From contig JAZNSF010000031.1 in assembly GCA_045591095.1 (NCBI GenBank), positions 1 to 37,714 on the forward strand: a stretch of 37,714 bases of DNA, read 5' to 3'. Under the pieces are notes generated by a model. That model searched no databases. It was not told the origin of the DNA and worked only from the letters and a program-made list of their open reading frames with translations. Below are positions 8,518 to 17,068 of this stretch, one piece after another (the stretch's first letter is position 1; the number at the start of each line of letters is the position of its first letter). The translations under genes and the position numbers were made by a program. The stretch comes from SIG440 sp045591095 (GTDB taxonomy: Bacteria; Bacillota; Clostridia; Monoglobales; Monoglobaceae).

Positions 8518-10224
8518 ATGTTGGAAAGAAATTGGTTACTAAAGGAATTTGATAAAACGAGAGTCGTTGAAATTTCAAAGGAGTTTCATATTTCACCCTT
8601 GACTTCAATTATTCTCTATAACAGAGGAATCACGGATAATGCCGAGATTGCAGAATTTTTAAATTGCAGTCTTGACAATCTTCATGACCCATATCTTCTT
8701 AAGGATATGGACAAGGCAGTAAGTCGTATCCGTGAAGCTAAAAAGAATAACGAGAGAATTACCATATATGGCGACTATGATGTGGACGGCATTACAAGTA
8801 TTGCGATACTTTTTAAACATCTTACCGAAATGGGGTTTGATGTTGATTATTATGTGCCCGACCGTATTCAGGAAGGATATGGTGTAAATCGTGAAGCTTT
8901 GGACAAAATAAAGGCAAACGGTACCAAGGTTTTGATTACCGTTGATACTGGTATTACAGCGGTAGAAGAAACCGAATACGCAAAAAGTATCGGTATGGAT
9001 ATAATAATTACTGACCACCACGAATGTAAGGAAGTTATCCCCGATGCCTTTGCTGCAATTGACCCAAAACGAAAAGACTGCAAGTATCCGTTTAAGAACT
9101 TAGCGGGCGTTGGTGTTGCGTTTAAGTTTATTCAGGCACTCGACGAAGAAAGTACAGTCGAAGAGCTTATGGATAAATACGCTGACCTTATATCACTTGG
9201 TACAGTTGCGGATATTTCACCCCTTGTAGACGAAAACAGAATTATGGTTACGGAAGGCCTTAAAAGATTTAAAACAACCGAAAATGTTGGCCTTAAGGCA
9301 CTTTTGGATGTTTCAATCACAAACAACAAGGCTATTACCACATCTACTATCGGTTATATAATTGCACCACGCATAAATGCCAGCGGGCGTCTTGGCTGTG
9401 CATCAAGAAGTGTGGAGATGTTCCTTACCGACGATGCAAAAGTTGCAAACGAGCTTGCCGAAGGTCTTTGCGAGGAAAATACTATAAGACAGCAGACTGA
9501 ACAGAAAATGTTTACCGAGGCTATTGAATATATCGAAAATAACCCCGATATTAAAAACGACCAGATTCTCATTATTCCACACGAAAACTGGCACCATGGA
9601 ATTGTGGGTATAGTTTCGTCAAAGATTACCGAAAAATTTTATAAGCCGTCAATTCTTTTCGCAATAGATGGTGATGAAGCTAAGGGTTCGGGTCGAAGCA
9701 TAAGCGGCTACAACCTCTTTGAAGCTCTTGAAAATTGCAGCGATTTGCTTGAAAAGTTCGGTGGTCACGAGCTTGCAGCGGGTCTATCCATTAAAGCAGA
9801 CAAAATCGAGGCTTTCCGCGAACTTATCAACAAAAATGCGGCTAATAAGATTGACGAAAAAGCGATGGCACCAACAATCTCCATTGATGCGGTTATAAAA
9901 CCCACATATATTACCCTGGAAACCGTTGACGAAATCAACAGGCTCCAGCCGTTTGGTGTTGAAAACCCTGCGCCTATTTTTGCAGTTAAGAATATGAAAA
10001 TCCATAAGATAAGTACTATGAGTGACAATAAGCATCTCAGAATGACTCTTCTTAAAGACAGCAAGTTCTTAGATGCGGTTGGCTTTGGTATGGGTGAATT
10101 CTATAAGCATCTTAAGGAAGGCGACTTTATCAACGTTGCGTTTGGACTTGATATAAACGACTATAAAGGTTATAAAAATGTTCAGCTTATTCTAAAAGAT
10201 ATAAAACTTACGGAAGTGGACTAA
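8518..10224 (+). CDS. recJ: Single-stranded-DNA-specific exonuclease RecJ
   Basis: This is a 568-residue DHH/DHHA1 exonuclease that degrades ssDNA 5' to 3' in recombination and mismatch or base-excision repair. The metal-binding motifs are present: GDYDVDGITS at residue 85 onward and TDHHE with D166-H167-H168. A DHHA1 motif (GRSISGYNLFEALENC, FGGHELAAG) and a C-terminal OB-like domain follow. Length is close to E. coli RecJ and lacks the long C-terminal extension of Bacillus RecJ. The ATG at 8518, with AGGTGAT just upstream, is chosen rather than TTG 8461. It leads an apparent four-gene operon recJ-rel-hydrolase-hemZ. In many clostridia apt lies between recJ and rel; it is absent here. Confidence 0.95.
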   Translation: MLERNWLLKEFDKTRVVEISKEFHISPLTSIILYNRGITDNAEIAEFLNCSLDNLHDPYLLKDMDKAVSRIREAKKNNERITIYGDYDVDGITSIAILFKHLTEMGFDVDYYVPDRIQEGYGVNREALDKIKANGTKVLITVDTGITAVEETEYAKSIGMDIIITDHHECKEVIPDAFAAIDPKRKDCKYPFKNLAGVGVAFKFIQALDEESTVEELMDKYADLISLGTVADISPLVDENRIMVTEGLKRFKTTENVGLKALLDVSITNNKAITTSTIGYIIAPRINASGRLGCASRSVEMFLTDDAKVANELAEGLCEENTIRQQTEQKMFTEAIEYIENNPDIKNDQILIIPHENWHHGIVGIVSSKITEKFYKPSILFAIDGDEAKGSGRSISGYNLFEALENCSDLLEKFGGHELAAGLSIKADKIEAFRELINKNAANKIDEKAMAPTISIDAVIKPTYITLETVDEINRLQPFGVENPAPIFAVKNMKIHKISTMSDNKHLRMTLLKDSKFLDAVGFGMGEFYKHLKEGDFINVAFGLDINDYKGYKNVQLILKDIKLTEVD

Positions 10225-10227
10225 TTT

Positions 10228-12408
10228 ATGGACCAGACTTTGGAAAAACTACTAAAAAAACTTAAAAACCACAATCCGGCAGCAGAACTGGGCCCCGTGA
10301 TAAAAGCTTTCGAATTTGCGAAGGCAAAGCACGAGGGTCAGTTTCGTGTGTCCGGAGAACCATTTTTCTCGCATCCTGTTGCTGTTGCAAACATTTTAGC
10401 AGATTTAGAACTTGACGTCTGCTCAGTGGTTGCAGGTCTACTACATGACGTGGTGGAGGATACCGATGTTACCGAAAGCGAGATAGCGGCAGAGTTTGGT
10501 GATACAGTAGAGCTTCTGGTTTCAGGGGTTACCAAGCTTGGCAAAATCCCATACACCTCCAACGAAGAACAACAGATAGAAAACCTGAGAAAAATGTTTT
10601 TGGCGATGGCAAACGATGTAAGAGTCATTGTTATAAAGCTTGCTGACAGACTCCACAATCTTCGTACACTTAAGTCCATGCCAGAGCCAAAACAAAGAGA
10701 AAAGGCACGTGAGACCTTGGAGGTATTTGCACCCTTAGCACATCGTTTAGGTATGGCAAAGATAAAAATGGAGCTTGAAGATTTGTCCCTTAAATATATT
10801 GACCCAATCGGTTACTACGAAATCGTTGACAAAATAAAGCAAAAGCAAAGCGAACGCGAGAAATATATCACAGATATTATAAGCGTTTTAAGCACTCGCC
10901 TTGAACGCCTTGATATAGCAGCACATGTTGAGGGCAGAGCAAAGCATTTTTACAGTATATACAGAAAAATGTTTATGCAGAATAAGTCTATTGACGAGAT
11001 TTATGACCTTTTTGCAGTGCGTGTAATTGTTAATACCGATGCTGATTGTTATGCAGTTTTGGGTATGGTACACGAGCTTTTTAAGCCAATCCCCGGCAGA
11101 TTCAAAGATTATATAGCAATGCCTAAACCAAATATGTATCAATCCCTTCATTCAACTGTAATAGGTCCGACAGGTGTGCCATTTGAAATACAGATTCGCA
11201 CATGGGATATGCACTCTACTGCCGAAAACGGTATTGCCGCCCATTGGAAGTATAAGGAAGGCCGAAGCGGCAAAAGCGACCTTGACGACAAGCTTGAATG
11301 GATTAAGCAGCTTTTGGATATCCAAAAAGATCTCACAAACGCCGAGGACTTTATGCAGACACTCAAAATTGATATGTTCAGTGATGAAGTGTTTGTATTT
11401 ACGCCAAAGGGTGATGTAGTGGGGCTACCTGCAGGGGCGACTCCAATCGACTTTGCATATTCAATCCACAGTGCGATTGGAAACAAAATGCAAGGGGCAA
11501 AGGTAAATGGGAAGATTGTTACACTTGACTATAAGCTTAAAAACGGCGATATTGTAGAAATAAATACCTCAAATGCGGTACATGGTCCAAACCTTGACTG
11601 GCTGAAAATCGCAAAAACCTCTCAGGCCCGAAACAAAATCAATCAGTGGCTTAAGAAAGAAAACCGTACTGAAAACATAGCAAAAGGTAAGGAACTTTTT
11701 GAACGCGAACTTAAAAAATCAATGATTCCGGCTTCATATATGAATGACACACATATGCTGGAGGGACTTTTGACCAAGTATGGTTTTTGTCAGATTGATG
11801 ACGTATTTGCAACACTTGGTTACGGTGGGTCAAATGCTACAAAGCTGCTTACTAAATTTAAGGAGCTTTGCAAGCAGGATATGGCAAGTAAGAGTGATAT
11901 ACTTGATATATCACCTGAGCAGTTTGTGGTAAAAACCACTTCAAAAGCAAACCAAAGCGGTATTGTTGTTGATGGAATAGACAACTGTCTTGTCAGAATT
12001 TCGCACTGTTGTAGTCCTGTCCCCGGTGATAAAATTATTGGCTATGTCACACGTGGAAGAGGCGTTGCTGTGCATCGTGCTGACTGTATAAATATCACAA
12101 ATTCCCATTTTACTGATGAGGAACAACGTAGATTCATAAATGTTCATTGGTCTGGCGAAGTAGAAAGCAGCTTCCAGGCGACGCTTTGTATTACCGCTCC
12201 TGACCGTAATATGCTTCTTTCGGATATTACTATGGTTACTTCGGATCTTAAAATACCAATCAAAGGACTTAATGCCCGTACGGCTAAAAATAATCTTGCA
12301 ATAATTGATATCGTTATTGAAGTAAAAAATATCGAAAATCTTGACAACGCAATAAAGAAACTTAAGAATATAGAGGGCGTCCTGGCGGTAGCCAGAAGAC
12401 GGCAGTAA
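10228..12408 (+). CDS. rel: Bifunctional (p)ppGpp synthetase/hydrolase Rel
   Basis: A 726-residue long RelA/SpoT homologue controls the stringent response by making and degrading (p)ppGpp. Order: N-terminal HD hydrolase with H49, H73-D74 and E77-D78 (HDVVEDT) intact; synthetase domain with RFKDYIAMPKPNMYQSLHST from residue 291 and EIQIR at 320-324; TGS domain from about 386 (DEVFVFTPKGD); helical/zinc-finger region with HCCSPVPGD; and C-terminal ACT domain (about 640-726). Both catalytic sites look functional. It starts 3 nt after the recJ stop, with its ribosome binding site inside recJ, so the two are probably translationally coupled. Confidence 0.96.
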   Translation: MDQTLEKLLKKLKNHNPAAELGPVIKAFEFAKAKHEGQFRVSGEPFFSHPVAVANILADLELDVCSVVAGLLHDVVEDTDVTESEIAAEFGDTVELLVSGVTKLGKIPYTSNEEQQIENLRKMFLAMANDVRVIVIKLADRLHNLRTLKSMPEPKQREKARETLEVFAPLAHRLGMAKIKMELEDLSLKYIDPIGYYEIVDKIKQKQSEREKYITDIISVLSTRLERLDIAAHVEGRAKHFYSIYRKMFMQNKSIDEIYDLFAVRVIVNTDADCYAVLGMVHELFKPIPGRFKDYIAMPKPNMYQSLHSTVIGPTGVPFEIQIRTWDMHSTAENGIAAHWKYKEGRSGKSDLDDKLEWIKQLLDIQKDLTNAEDFMQTLKIDMFSDEVFVFTPKGDVVGLPAGATPIDFAYSIHSAIGNKMQGAKVNGKIVTLDYKLKNGDIVEINTSNAVHGPNLDWLKIAKTSQARNKINQWLKKENRTENIAKGKELFERELKKSMIPASYMNDTHMLEGLLTKYGFCQIDDVFATLGYGGSNATKLLTKFKELCKQDMASKSDILDISPEQFVVKTTSKANQSGIVVDGIDNCLVRISHCCSPVPGDKIIGYVTRGRGVAVHRADCINITNSHFTDEEQRRFINVHWSGEVESSFQATLCITAPDRNMLLSDITMVTSDLKIPIKGLNARTAKNNLAIIDIVIEVKNIENLDNAIKKLKNIEGVLAVARRRQ

Positions 12409-12431
12409 TTTTCAAAAGGTGAGGTAAGGAA

Positions 12432-13052
12432 ATGCTTTTTCATAGATTTATACTAGGTGATATGGTCACAAACTGTTACTTAATAGCAGACGAAGAGACA
12501 AAAAATGCAGTTTTGTTTGATGCCCCGGCACAGAGTGATAAGATTCTTGACTATATTGAAAAAAATGGACTTTCGCTTAAAAAAGTCCTGCTTACCCACG
12601 CACATTTTGATCATATTCTGGCACTTGAAGAAATTATAGCAAAAACAGGAGCAGAGCTTATACTTCACAAAGAAGAAGAGCAGTATCTTAAAGACCCAAA
12701 CCTTAATCTTGCGGGAAGTTATTGGAGCGGACTCAATCTTCCCAATGCGGATAAGCTGGTCCAACATGGTGATGAGATTTTGCTTGACAGTATTAAGATA
12801 AAGGTCATGCATACCCCAGGTCACACTGTTGGAAGTGTATGTTATCTGATTGATGATTTACTGATAAGTGGTGACACTTTGTTTTCGGGGTCTATTGGTA
12901 GATTTGACTTTCCACTTGGAAGTTTTGAAGATGAAATCCGTTCGATAAAAGAAAAACTTATGATACTTGACGACGACGTAAAGGTTTATCCGGGACACGG
13001 ATTTTCTACTACTATCGGAAAACAACGAAAGGAAAACCCTTATATAGCATGA
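12432..13052 (+). CDS. Metallo-beta-lactamase-fold hydrolase (YqgX/GloB-like)
   Basis: This 206-residue cytosolic hydrolase has the full binuclear metal motif THAHFDH (H56, H58, D60, H61), HTPGHT, SGDTLFSGSIGR and VYPGHG. It belongs to the hydroxyacylglutathione-hydrolase-like group. As Clostridia often lack glutathione, the natural thioester or persulfide substrate is unknown. It begins 23 nt after rel behind an AAAGGTGAGG site and overlaps the next gene by 4 nt. The pairing with rel and hemZ is a common clostridial arrangement. Confidence 0.9.
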   Translation: MLFHRFILGDMVTNCYLIADEETKNAVLFDAPAQSDKILDYIEKNGLSLKKVLLTHAHFDHILALEEIIAKTGAELILHKEEEQYLKDPNLNLAGSYWSGLNLPNADKLVQHGDEILLDSIKIKVMHTPGHTVGSVCYLIDDLLISGDTLFSGSIGRFDFPLGSFEDEIRSIKEKLMILDDDVKVYPGHGFSTTIGKQRKENPYIA

Positions 13053-14224
13053 AAAATATAGAATCGCCATGGGGCGTTTTGGAAGGTATCCGCCCTGTAA
13101 AACTTGCAAGCAAATTTTTGAGAATGGGTCAAAGCCGCGAATGTGCTGTTGACTCATTTATTCGTGAATACGGTGCAAGTCCCGAAAAGGCAGAACTTGC
13201 AGTAAAAATTGCAGAGGTTGAAATGCCCCTTATTGACCAGATGTCAAAAAGAGGAGTCAGCCTTTATGTGGGTATCCCGTTTTGTCCTACAAGGTGCCTT
13301 TATTGCTCTTTTGTAAGTAACAGCGGTGCAAAAAGCGAAAAGTATATTCCTGAGTATCTTAAATGTCTTAAAAAAGAGATTTCATATACTGCAAAAATCA
13401 TAAAGGAAAACGGAAACACCATTGATTCGGTTTACATAGGCGGAGGCACCCCGACTACACTTAGCGAGGGTCAGCTTGACGAACTTTTAGATTCGCTTTT
13501 TAATGAGTTTGACCTATCACGAAACAAGGAATTTACAGTTGAGGCAGGAAGACCTGATACCGTAACGGGTGAAAAGCTTAAGACCATCAAAAAATACGGA
13601 ATTGACCGTATAAGTATCAATCCCCAGACAATGAATCAGGAGATTTTGGATATAATCGGCAGAAAACATACCGCCGAGGACATAAAAAGAGCAATGTATA
13701 TCGCGCGGGAATGTGGTATCGGCACAATAAATATGGATGTAATCGCGGGACTTCCGACAGAAAGCCTTGATATGTTTAAAAAGACAATACTTGAAGTCGA
13801 AGCGCTTAGACCCGAAAACACTACGGTCCATACAATGAGCATAAAACGTTCGTCAAAGCTTCACGAGGCACTCGAGGATTATACTTTGACAAACGGAAAT
13901 GAGGTTTCTAAAATGGTGGATTTTGCGCGCGAAACGCTTATTAAAAACGGCAAAAATCCATATTATCTTTACAGACAAAAAAATATGCTTGGGAATTTGG
14001 AAAATGTGGGATACGCAATCCCAGGGACAGAAAGCCTTTATAATATTTATATAATGGAGGAAGTTCAGACAATAGTGTCGCTTGGATGCGGCGGTGTAAC
14101 AAAGACAGTATACCGCGAAACCGACCGAATTGAAAGGATATTTAACGTAAAGGAACCTAAGGATTATATCGAAAGAATCGACGAAATGCTAAAGCGAAAA
14201 GATGCTTTAAGAGGCACGATATAA
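13049..14224 (+). CDS. hemZ: Radical SAM coproporphyrinogen dehydrogenase-like HemZ
   Basis: This is a 391-residue radical SAM protein. The cluster-binding CxxxCxxC is C79, C83, C86 in PFCPTRCLYCSF, followed by YIGGGTPTT and the HemN/HemZ-type barrel motifs (FTVEAGRPDT, RISINPQTMN, MDVIAGLP). HemZ is related to oxygen-independent coproporphyrinogen III oxidase, but its activity in haem-lacking clostridia is unproven. It is about 100 residues shorter at the N-terminus than Bacillus HemZ. The ATG overlaps the TGA of the previous gene (ATGA), so the start is firm and the short form is natural. It is the last gene of the recJ operon. Confidence 0.88.
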   Translation: MKNIESPWGVLEGIRPVKLASKFLRMGQSRECAVDSFIREYGASPEKAELAVKIAEVEMPLIDQMSKRGVSLYVGIPFCPTRCLYCSFVSNSGAKSEKYIPEYLKCLKKEISYTAKIIKENGNTIDSVYIGGGTPTTLSEGQLDELLDSLFNEFDLSRNKEFTVEAGRPDTVTGEKLKTIKKYGIDRISINPQTMNQEILDIIGRKHTAEDIKRAMYIARECGIGTINMDVIAGLPTESLDMFKKTILEVEALRPENTTVHTMSIKRSSKLHEALEDYTLTNGNEVSKMVDFARETLIKNGKNPYYLYRQKNMLGNLENVGYAIPGTESLYNIYIMEEVQTIVSLGCGGVTKTVYRETDRIERIFNVKEPKDYIERIDEMLKRKDALRGTI

Positions 14225-14239
14225 AATACAAAAAAACTG

Positions 14240-14268
14240 TTGACAAGCAAAAAAAATTGTGGTATCAT
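14240..14268 (+). promoter_or_regulatory. Promoter of rplU-rpmA
   Basis: TTGACA (14240-14245) and TATCAT (14263-14268) are separated by 17 nt, just downstream of hemZ. It drives the L21 leader. Confidence 0.8.
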
Positions 14269-14275
14269 ATTACGG

Positions 14276-14350
14276 TAACCGCGCAAGAAGGGTTTATTAA
14301 GTCTGCTCGTCAGCACCCGAATTGGCGAGTCTTGGGTAATAGGAGGGATT
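14276..14350 (+). ncRNA. L21 ribosomal-protein leader candidate
   Basis: The ~75-nt leader between promoter and rplU contains CTGCTCGTCAGCACCCGAAT followed by GGCGAGTCTTGGGTAATAGG. This matches what I recall of the Firmicutes rplU leader and can form local stems (CTCG with CGAG, CCC with GGG). Such leaders are thought to bind L21 for autoregulation. Assignment rests on pattern and position; no covariance search was run. Confidence 0.6.
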
Positions 14351-14356
14351 ACGATT

Positions 14357-14668
14357 ATGTACGCAATTATTGAGACAGGCGGCAAGCAGTCCAAGGTTCA
14401 GGAAGGCGATTTTGTCTTTGTTGAAAAGCTTGATGTTGAGGCTGGCAGCACTGTTACAATCGACAAGGTGTTGGTTGTTGCAAACGGCGAAGATATCAAA
14501 GTTGGTGCTCCTTTTGTTGAGGGCGCAAGCGTTGAAGCTACCGCTGTTAAAAATGGTAAGGAAAAGAAGATTATCGTTTACAAGTACAAGGCTAAGAAGG
14601 GCTACCACAAAAAGCAGGGCCACAGACAGCCTTACACAAAGCTTGAAATTAAGAAGATCAACGGTTAA
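14357..14668 (+). CDS. rplU: 50S ribosomal protein L21
   Basis: This is a 103-residue L21 beginning MYAIIETGGKQ, with the basic RNA-binding segment KAKKGYHKKQGHRQPYTKLEI at the C-terminus. It binds 23S rRNA in the large subunit. An AGGAGG site lies 10 nt upstream. It is followed directly by rpmA; the prp protease gene normally found between them in Bacillota is absent. Confidence 0.98.
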   Translation: MYAIIETGGKQSKVQEGDFVFVEKLDVEAGSTVTIDKVLVVANGEDIKVGAPFVEGASVEATAVKNGKEKKIIVYKYKAKKGYHKKQGHRQPYTKLEIKKING

Positions 14669-14713
14669 TTGTTGACAAAATTTAATTGAATTTTACTAAG
14701 AGAGGTGAATATA

Positions 14714-14974
14714 ATGGCTCATAAGAAAGGTGTCGGCAGTACTAAGAACGGCAGAGATTCTGAGTCCAAACGCTTAGGCGCCAAGAAGGGTGACGGTCAG
14801 CACGTGTTGGCAGGCAACATCTTGGTTAGACAGCGCGGAACAAAAATTTATCCCGGAACAAACGTAGGCAAGGGCAGTGATGATACTTTGTTTGCTTTGG
14901 TAAACGGTCAGGTTAAGTTCGAACGCAAGGGTAAGGATAAGAAACAGGTTTCTGTTTACGAGATTGTTCAGTAA
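14714..14974 (+). CDS. rpmA: 50S ribosomal protein L27, non-extended form
   Basis: This is an 86-residue L27, whose N-terminus reaches the peptidyl-transferase centre. The ATG at 14714, after GAGGTGA, gives MAHKKGVGSTKNGRDS. In most Bacillota L27 carries an N-terminal extension ending in F before AHKKG that the protease Prp removes. Here the methionine directly precedes AHKKG, and no prp gene lies in the 45-nt gap after rplU. The upstream in-frame GTG 14705 would add only three residues (MNI) and overlaps the ribosome binding site. Confidence 0.97.
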   Translation: MAHKKGVGSTKNGRDSESKRLGAKKGDGQHVLAGNILVRQRGTKIYPGTNVGKGSDDTLFALVNGQVKFERKGKDKKQVSVYEIVQ

Positions 14975-14991
14975 TAAAGCCGAATAATTTT

Positions 14992-15027
14992 AGGGGTTGT
15001 AGCATTTCACTACAGCCCCTTTGTTTT
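14992..15027 (+). terminator. Terminator between rpmA and obgE
   Basis: An 11-bp stem with one G-U pair (14992-15002 with 15010-15020) is followed by TTGTTTT. It probably reduces read-through from the ribosomal genes into obgE. Confidence 0.75.
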
Positions 15028-15044
15028 ACAGGAAGGAGCAAGGT

Positions 15045-16316
15045 ATGTTTAAGGATACTTCTAAGATATTTATACAGGCCGGTAAGGGCGGCGATGGTGC
15101 GGTTACTTTTCATCGCGAAAAGTACGTTGCAGCAGGCGGCCCCGATGGTGGCGACGGCGGAAACGGCGGAAACATTGTGGCACTTGCCGACAAGGACGTA
15201 AGCACGCTTATTGATTTTCGGTATAAAAAGAAATACGCGGCCGAAGCAGGCGGAAACGGTCGCGACGGTAACCGTAGCGGTAAAAATGGTCAGGACCTTG
15301 TTATCAAGTTCCCTTGCGGTACAGTTATCCGTGATTCCGAGACCGGTAAAGTTATTTGCGACCTTAAAAATGACGGCGACAGATTCGTTATTGCCAAAGG
15401 TGGCAGCGGCGGATGGGGTAACTCGCATTTTGCAACAGCTACACGCCAGACACCAAAGTTTGCAAAGGCAGGTCTTTTAGGTGACGAGCGTGAGATTACG
15501 CTTGAACTTAAGCTTATTGCGGACGTTGGCCTTTTGGGATTCCCAAATGTAGGCAAGTCCACATTCTTGTCGGTTGTAAGTGATGCAAGGCCTAAGATTG
15601 CGAATTATCATTTTACAACACTTGTTCCAAACCTTGGCGTAGTGAAAATTGGCGAAGGTAAGTCGTTTGTGATTGCAGATATCCCGGGAATAATCGAAGG
15701 CGCGCACGAGGGCGTTGGTCTTGGACACGATTTTTTAAGGCACGTCGAACGTACACGTGTGCTTTTGCACTTTGTTGACGTATCGGGATGCGAAGGCCGT
15801 GACCCGGTTGAAGATGTTCATATCATAAACAGCGAGCTTAAAAATTACAGCGAAAAGCTTTCTGAAAAACCTCAGATTATCGTTGCAAACAAGATGGATA
15901 TTCCGTCATTTGAAGAAAATTTTGCAAAGTTTAAAGAGACAATGGAAAAAGAAGGCTTTACTGTACTTGCAATTTCGGCGGCTACTCACAAGGGCGTTGA
16001 TGAGGTAATTAATCTTACTACAAGGCTTCTTTCGGAGCTTCCCGAGGAGGAAGACGATGACTACGATTATCTTGACCTTGACGAAGTACGCAAAGACGAT
16101 ACAATTGAAGTAACTATCGAGGACGGAGTATACGTTGTTGAGGGTCAATACGTAAGAAAGATTGTTGGCTCGACAAACTTTGACGATTACGAGTCTCTTC
16201 AGTACTTCCAGCGTGCTCTTCGTAAAAGCGGTATTATTGACCTGCTTGAAGAAAAAGGCATCAAGGAAGGCGATACTGTGCATATGTATGGCGTGGAATT
16301 TGACTATATTAAGTAA
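15045..16316 (+). CDS. obgE: GTPase ObgE/CgtA
   Basis: This 423-residue Obg GTPase is a 50S assembly and stress/sporulation-linked GTPase. It shows the glycine-rich Obg domain (residues 1-158, with GGPDGGDGGNGG), the G1 loop GFPNVGKST at 165-173, DIPG (G3), NKMD (G4), and a C-terminal OCT domain ending GDTVHMYGVEFDYIK. The ATG at 15045 follows a GGAAGGAG site; the upstream TTG at 15021 lies in the terminator tail. It ends in its own terminator. Confidence 0.97.
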   Translation: MFKDTSKIFIQAGKGGDGAVTFHREKYVAAGGPDGGDGGNGGNIVALADKDVSTLIDFRYKKKYAAEAGGNGRDGNRSGKNGQDLVIKFPCGTVIRDSETGKVICDLKNDGDRFVIAKGGSGGWGNSHFATATRQTPKFAKAGLLGDEREITLELKLIADVGLLGFPNVGKSTFLSVVSDARPKIANYHFTTLVPNLGVVKIGEGKSFVIADIPGIIEGAHEGVGLGHDFLRHVERTRVLLHFVDVSGCEGRDPVEDVHIINSELKNYSEKLSEKPQIIVANKMDIPSFEENFAKFKETMEKEGFTVLAISAATHKGVDEVINLTTRLLSELPEEEDDDYDYLDLDEVRKDDTIEVTIEDGVYVVEGQYVRKIVGSTNFDDYESLQYFQRALRKSGIIDLLEEKGIKEGDTVHMYGVEFDYIK

Positions 16317-16318
16317 TA

Positions 16319-16345
16319 TAAGGGAGCGAAATGCTCCCTTTTTTA
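16319..16345. terminator. obgE terminator
   Basis: A 7-bp GC-rich stem (16321-16327 with 16333-16339) is followed by T6. It lies next to the stop codon of the converging small ORF, which it may also serve. Confidence 0.85.
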
Positions 16346-16501
16346 CGTCCAGTCGCTTAAGGAATGATTTACTCTGTCCATCATTCTGCTTGCGCGACGG
16401 TATGCTTTACGCATAGCGCGTTTGTTCATGGGGTGAACCGAGAGAATGAGACCTGCCCCCAAAAGAGTGCCAGCCAAAAGACCGGTTGAAAAATGACACA
16501 T
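16343..16501 (-). CDS. Small 52-residue membrane-anchored protein, YtxH-like
   Basis: This short gene starts at ATG 16501 behind an excellent AAGGAGG site with 9-nt spacing. The protein begins MCHFSTGLLAGTLLGAGLIL, one glycine-rich hydrophobic segment (residues 5-22). A strongly basic helix follows (MNKRAMRKAYRRASRMMD) with a short polar tail. This layout resembles small YtxH-type or single-pass proteins of spore formers. I do not know its function. It sits between obgE and the SASP gene, on the same strand as the latter and separated from it by a terminator. Confidence 0.7.
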   Translation of the reverse strand: MCHFSTGLLAGTLLGAGLILSVHPMNKRAMRKAYRRASRMMDRVNHSLSDWT

Positions 16502-16569
16502 TTTTAAATACCTCCTTAGATAGTTTATATATAGTATTATCTTTTAAGGCTATTTTATTTACTATACCT

Positions 16570-16609
16570 AAAAGATAAAACCCGCAAATCAAGAAGTATT
16601 GATTTGCGG
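16570..16609 (-). terminator. Terminator of the SASP gene
   Basis: A perfect 11-bp stem (16582-16592 with 16599-16609) is followed on the minus strand by a T-rich tract (16581-16570). It lies 38 nt downstream of the SASP stop. Confidence 0.8.
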
Positions 16610-16646
16610 ATTTTATTTAAAACAATATCAATTGTTGTTTTTTAGC

Positions 16647-16856
16647 TTACTGACCGTTAGCTAGGTCCTGCTCATACTTCTTGATCATCTTCTTAACCAT
16701 CTGACCACCGATAGAGCCTGCCTGTCTCGAAGTAAGTTCACCGTTATAACCATCCTTAAGCTGAACGCCTACTTCGTTAGCAGCTTCCATCTTAAATCTG
16801 TTCATAGCAGCCTTTGCTTCGGGTACCATTGTCTTGTTTCTTGAATTTTCTGACAT
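16647..16856 (-). CDS. Alpha/beta-type small acid-soluble spore protein
   Basis: This is a 69-residue SASP, a DNA-binding protein that saturates and protects spore DNA in the forespore. Conserved features: MVPEAKAAMNRFKMEAANEVG (residues 10-30), including the GPR germination-protease region KMEAANEVG, and KDGYNGELTSRQAGSIGGQM with the helix-ending MVKKMI. GGAGGTGA precedes the ATG at 16856. A sigma-G promoter is expected upstream, but I could not pick one with confidence. Its presence indicates a spore-forming lineage. Confidence 0.95.
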   Translation of the reverse strand: MSENSRNKTMVPEAKAAMNRFKMEAANEVGVQLKDGYNGELTSRQAGSIGGQMVKKMIKKYEQDLANGQ

Positions 16857-17000
16857 CCTAATTCACCTCCCTTTTTTAAGAGAAAAACAATCATTGACTG
16901 TTTATCTTTACGCTAGTATTTTAACCGTTTGAAAGGTAAATAAACAATGAAATTTTTTCTATTTTTAGTAAAGTGAATTCGACCGAATTTGACATATAGG

Positions 17001-17029
17001 TTGACTTTTTTTAAAATTTAATATAATAT
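17001..17029 (+). promoter_or_regulatory. Promoter of the acyltransferase gene
   Basis: TTGACT (17001-17006) is followed by an AT-rich TATAATAT cluster (17022-17029). The exact -10 is uncertain because spacing to TATAAT is 15 nt and to TAATAT 17 nt. Confidence 0.5.
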
Positions 17030-17068
17030 GATTAGTATCAAATAATATAAGTAAAGGAGTGAAGGTGC

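Noticed and set aside
14913..15428. 171-codon antisense frame across rpmA and obgE
   Set aside because: It runs antisense to the glycine-rich Obg domain and through a terminator; no start signals or recognisable protein.
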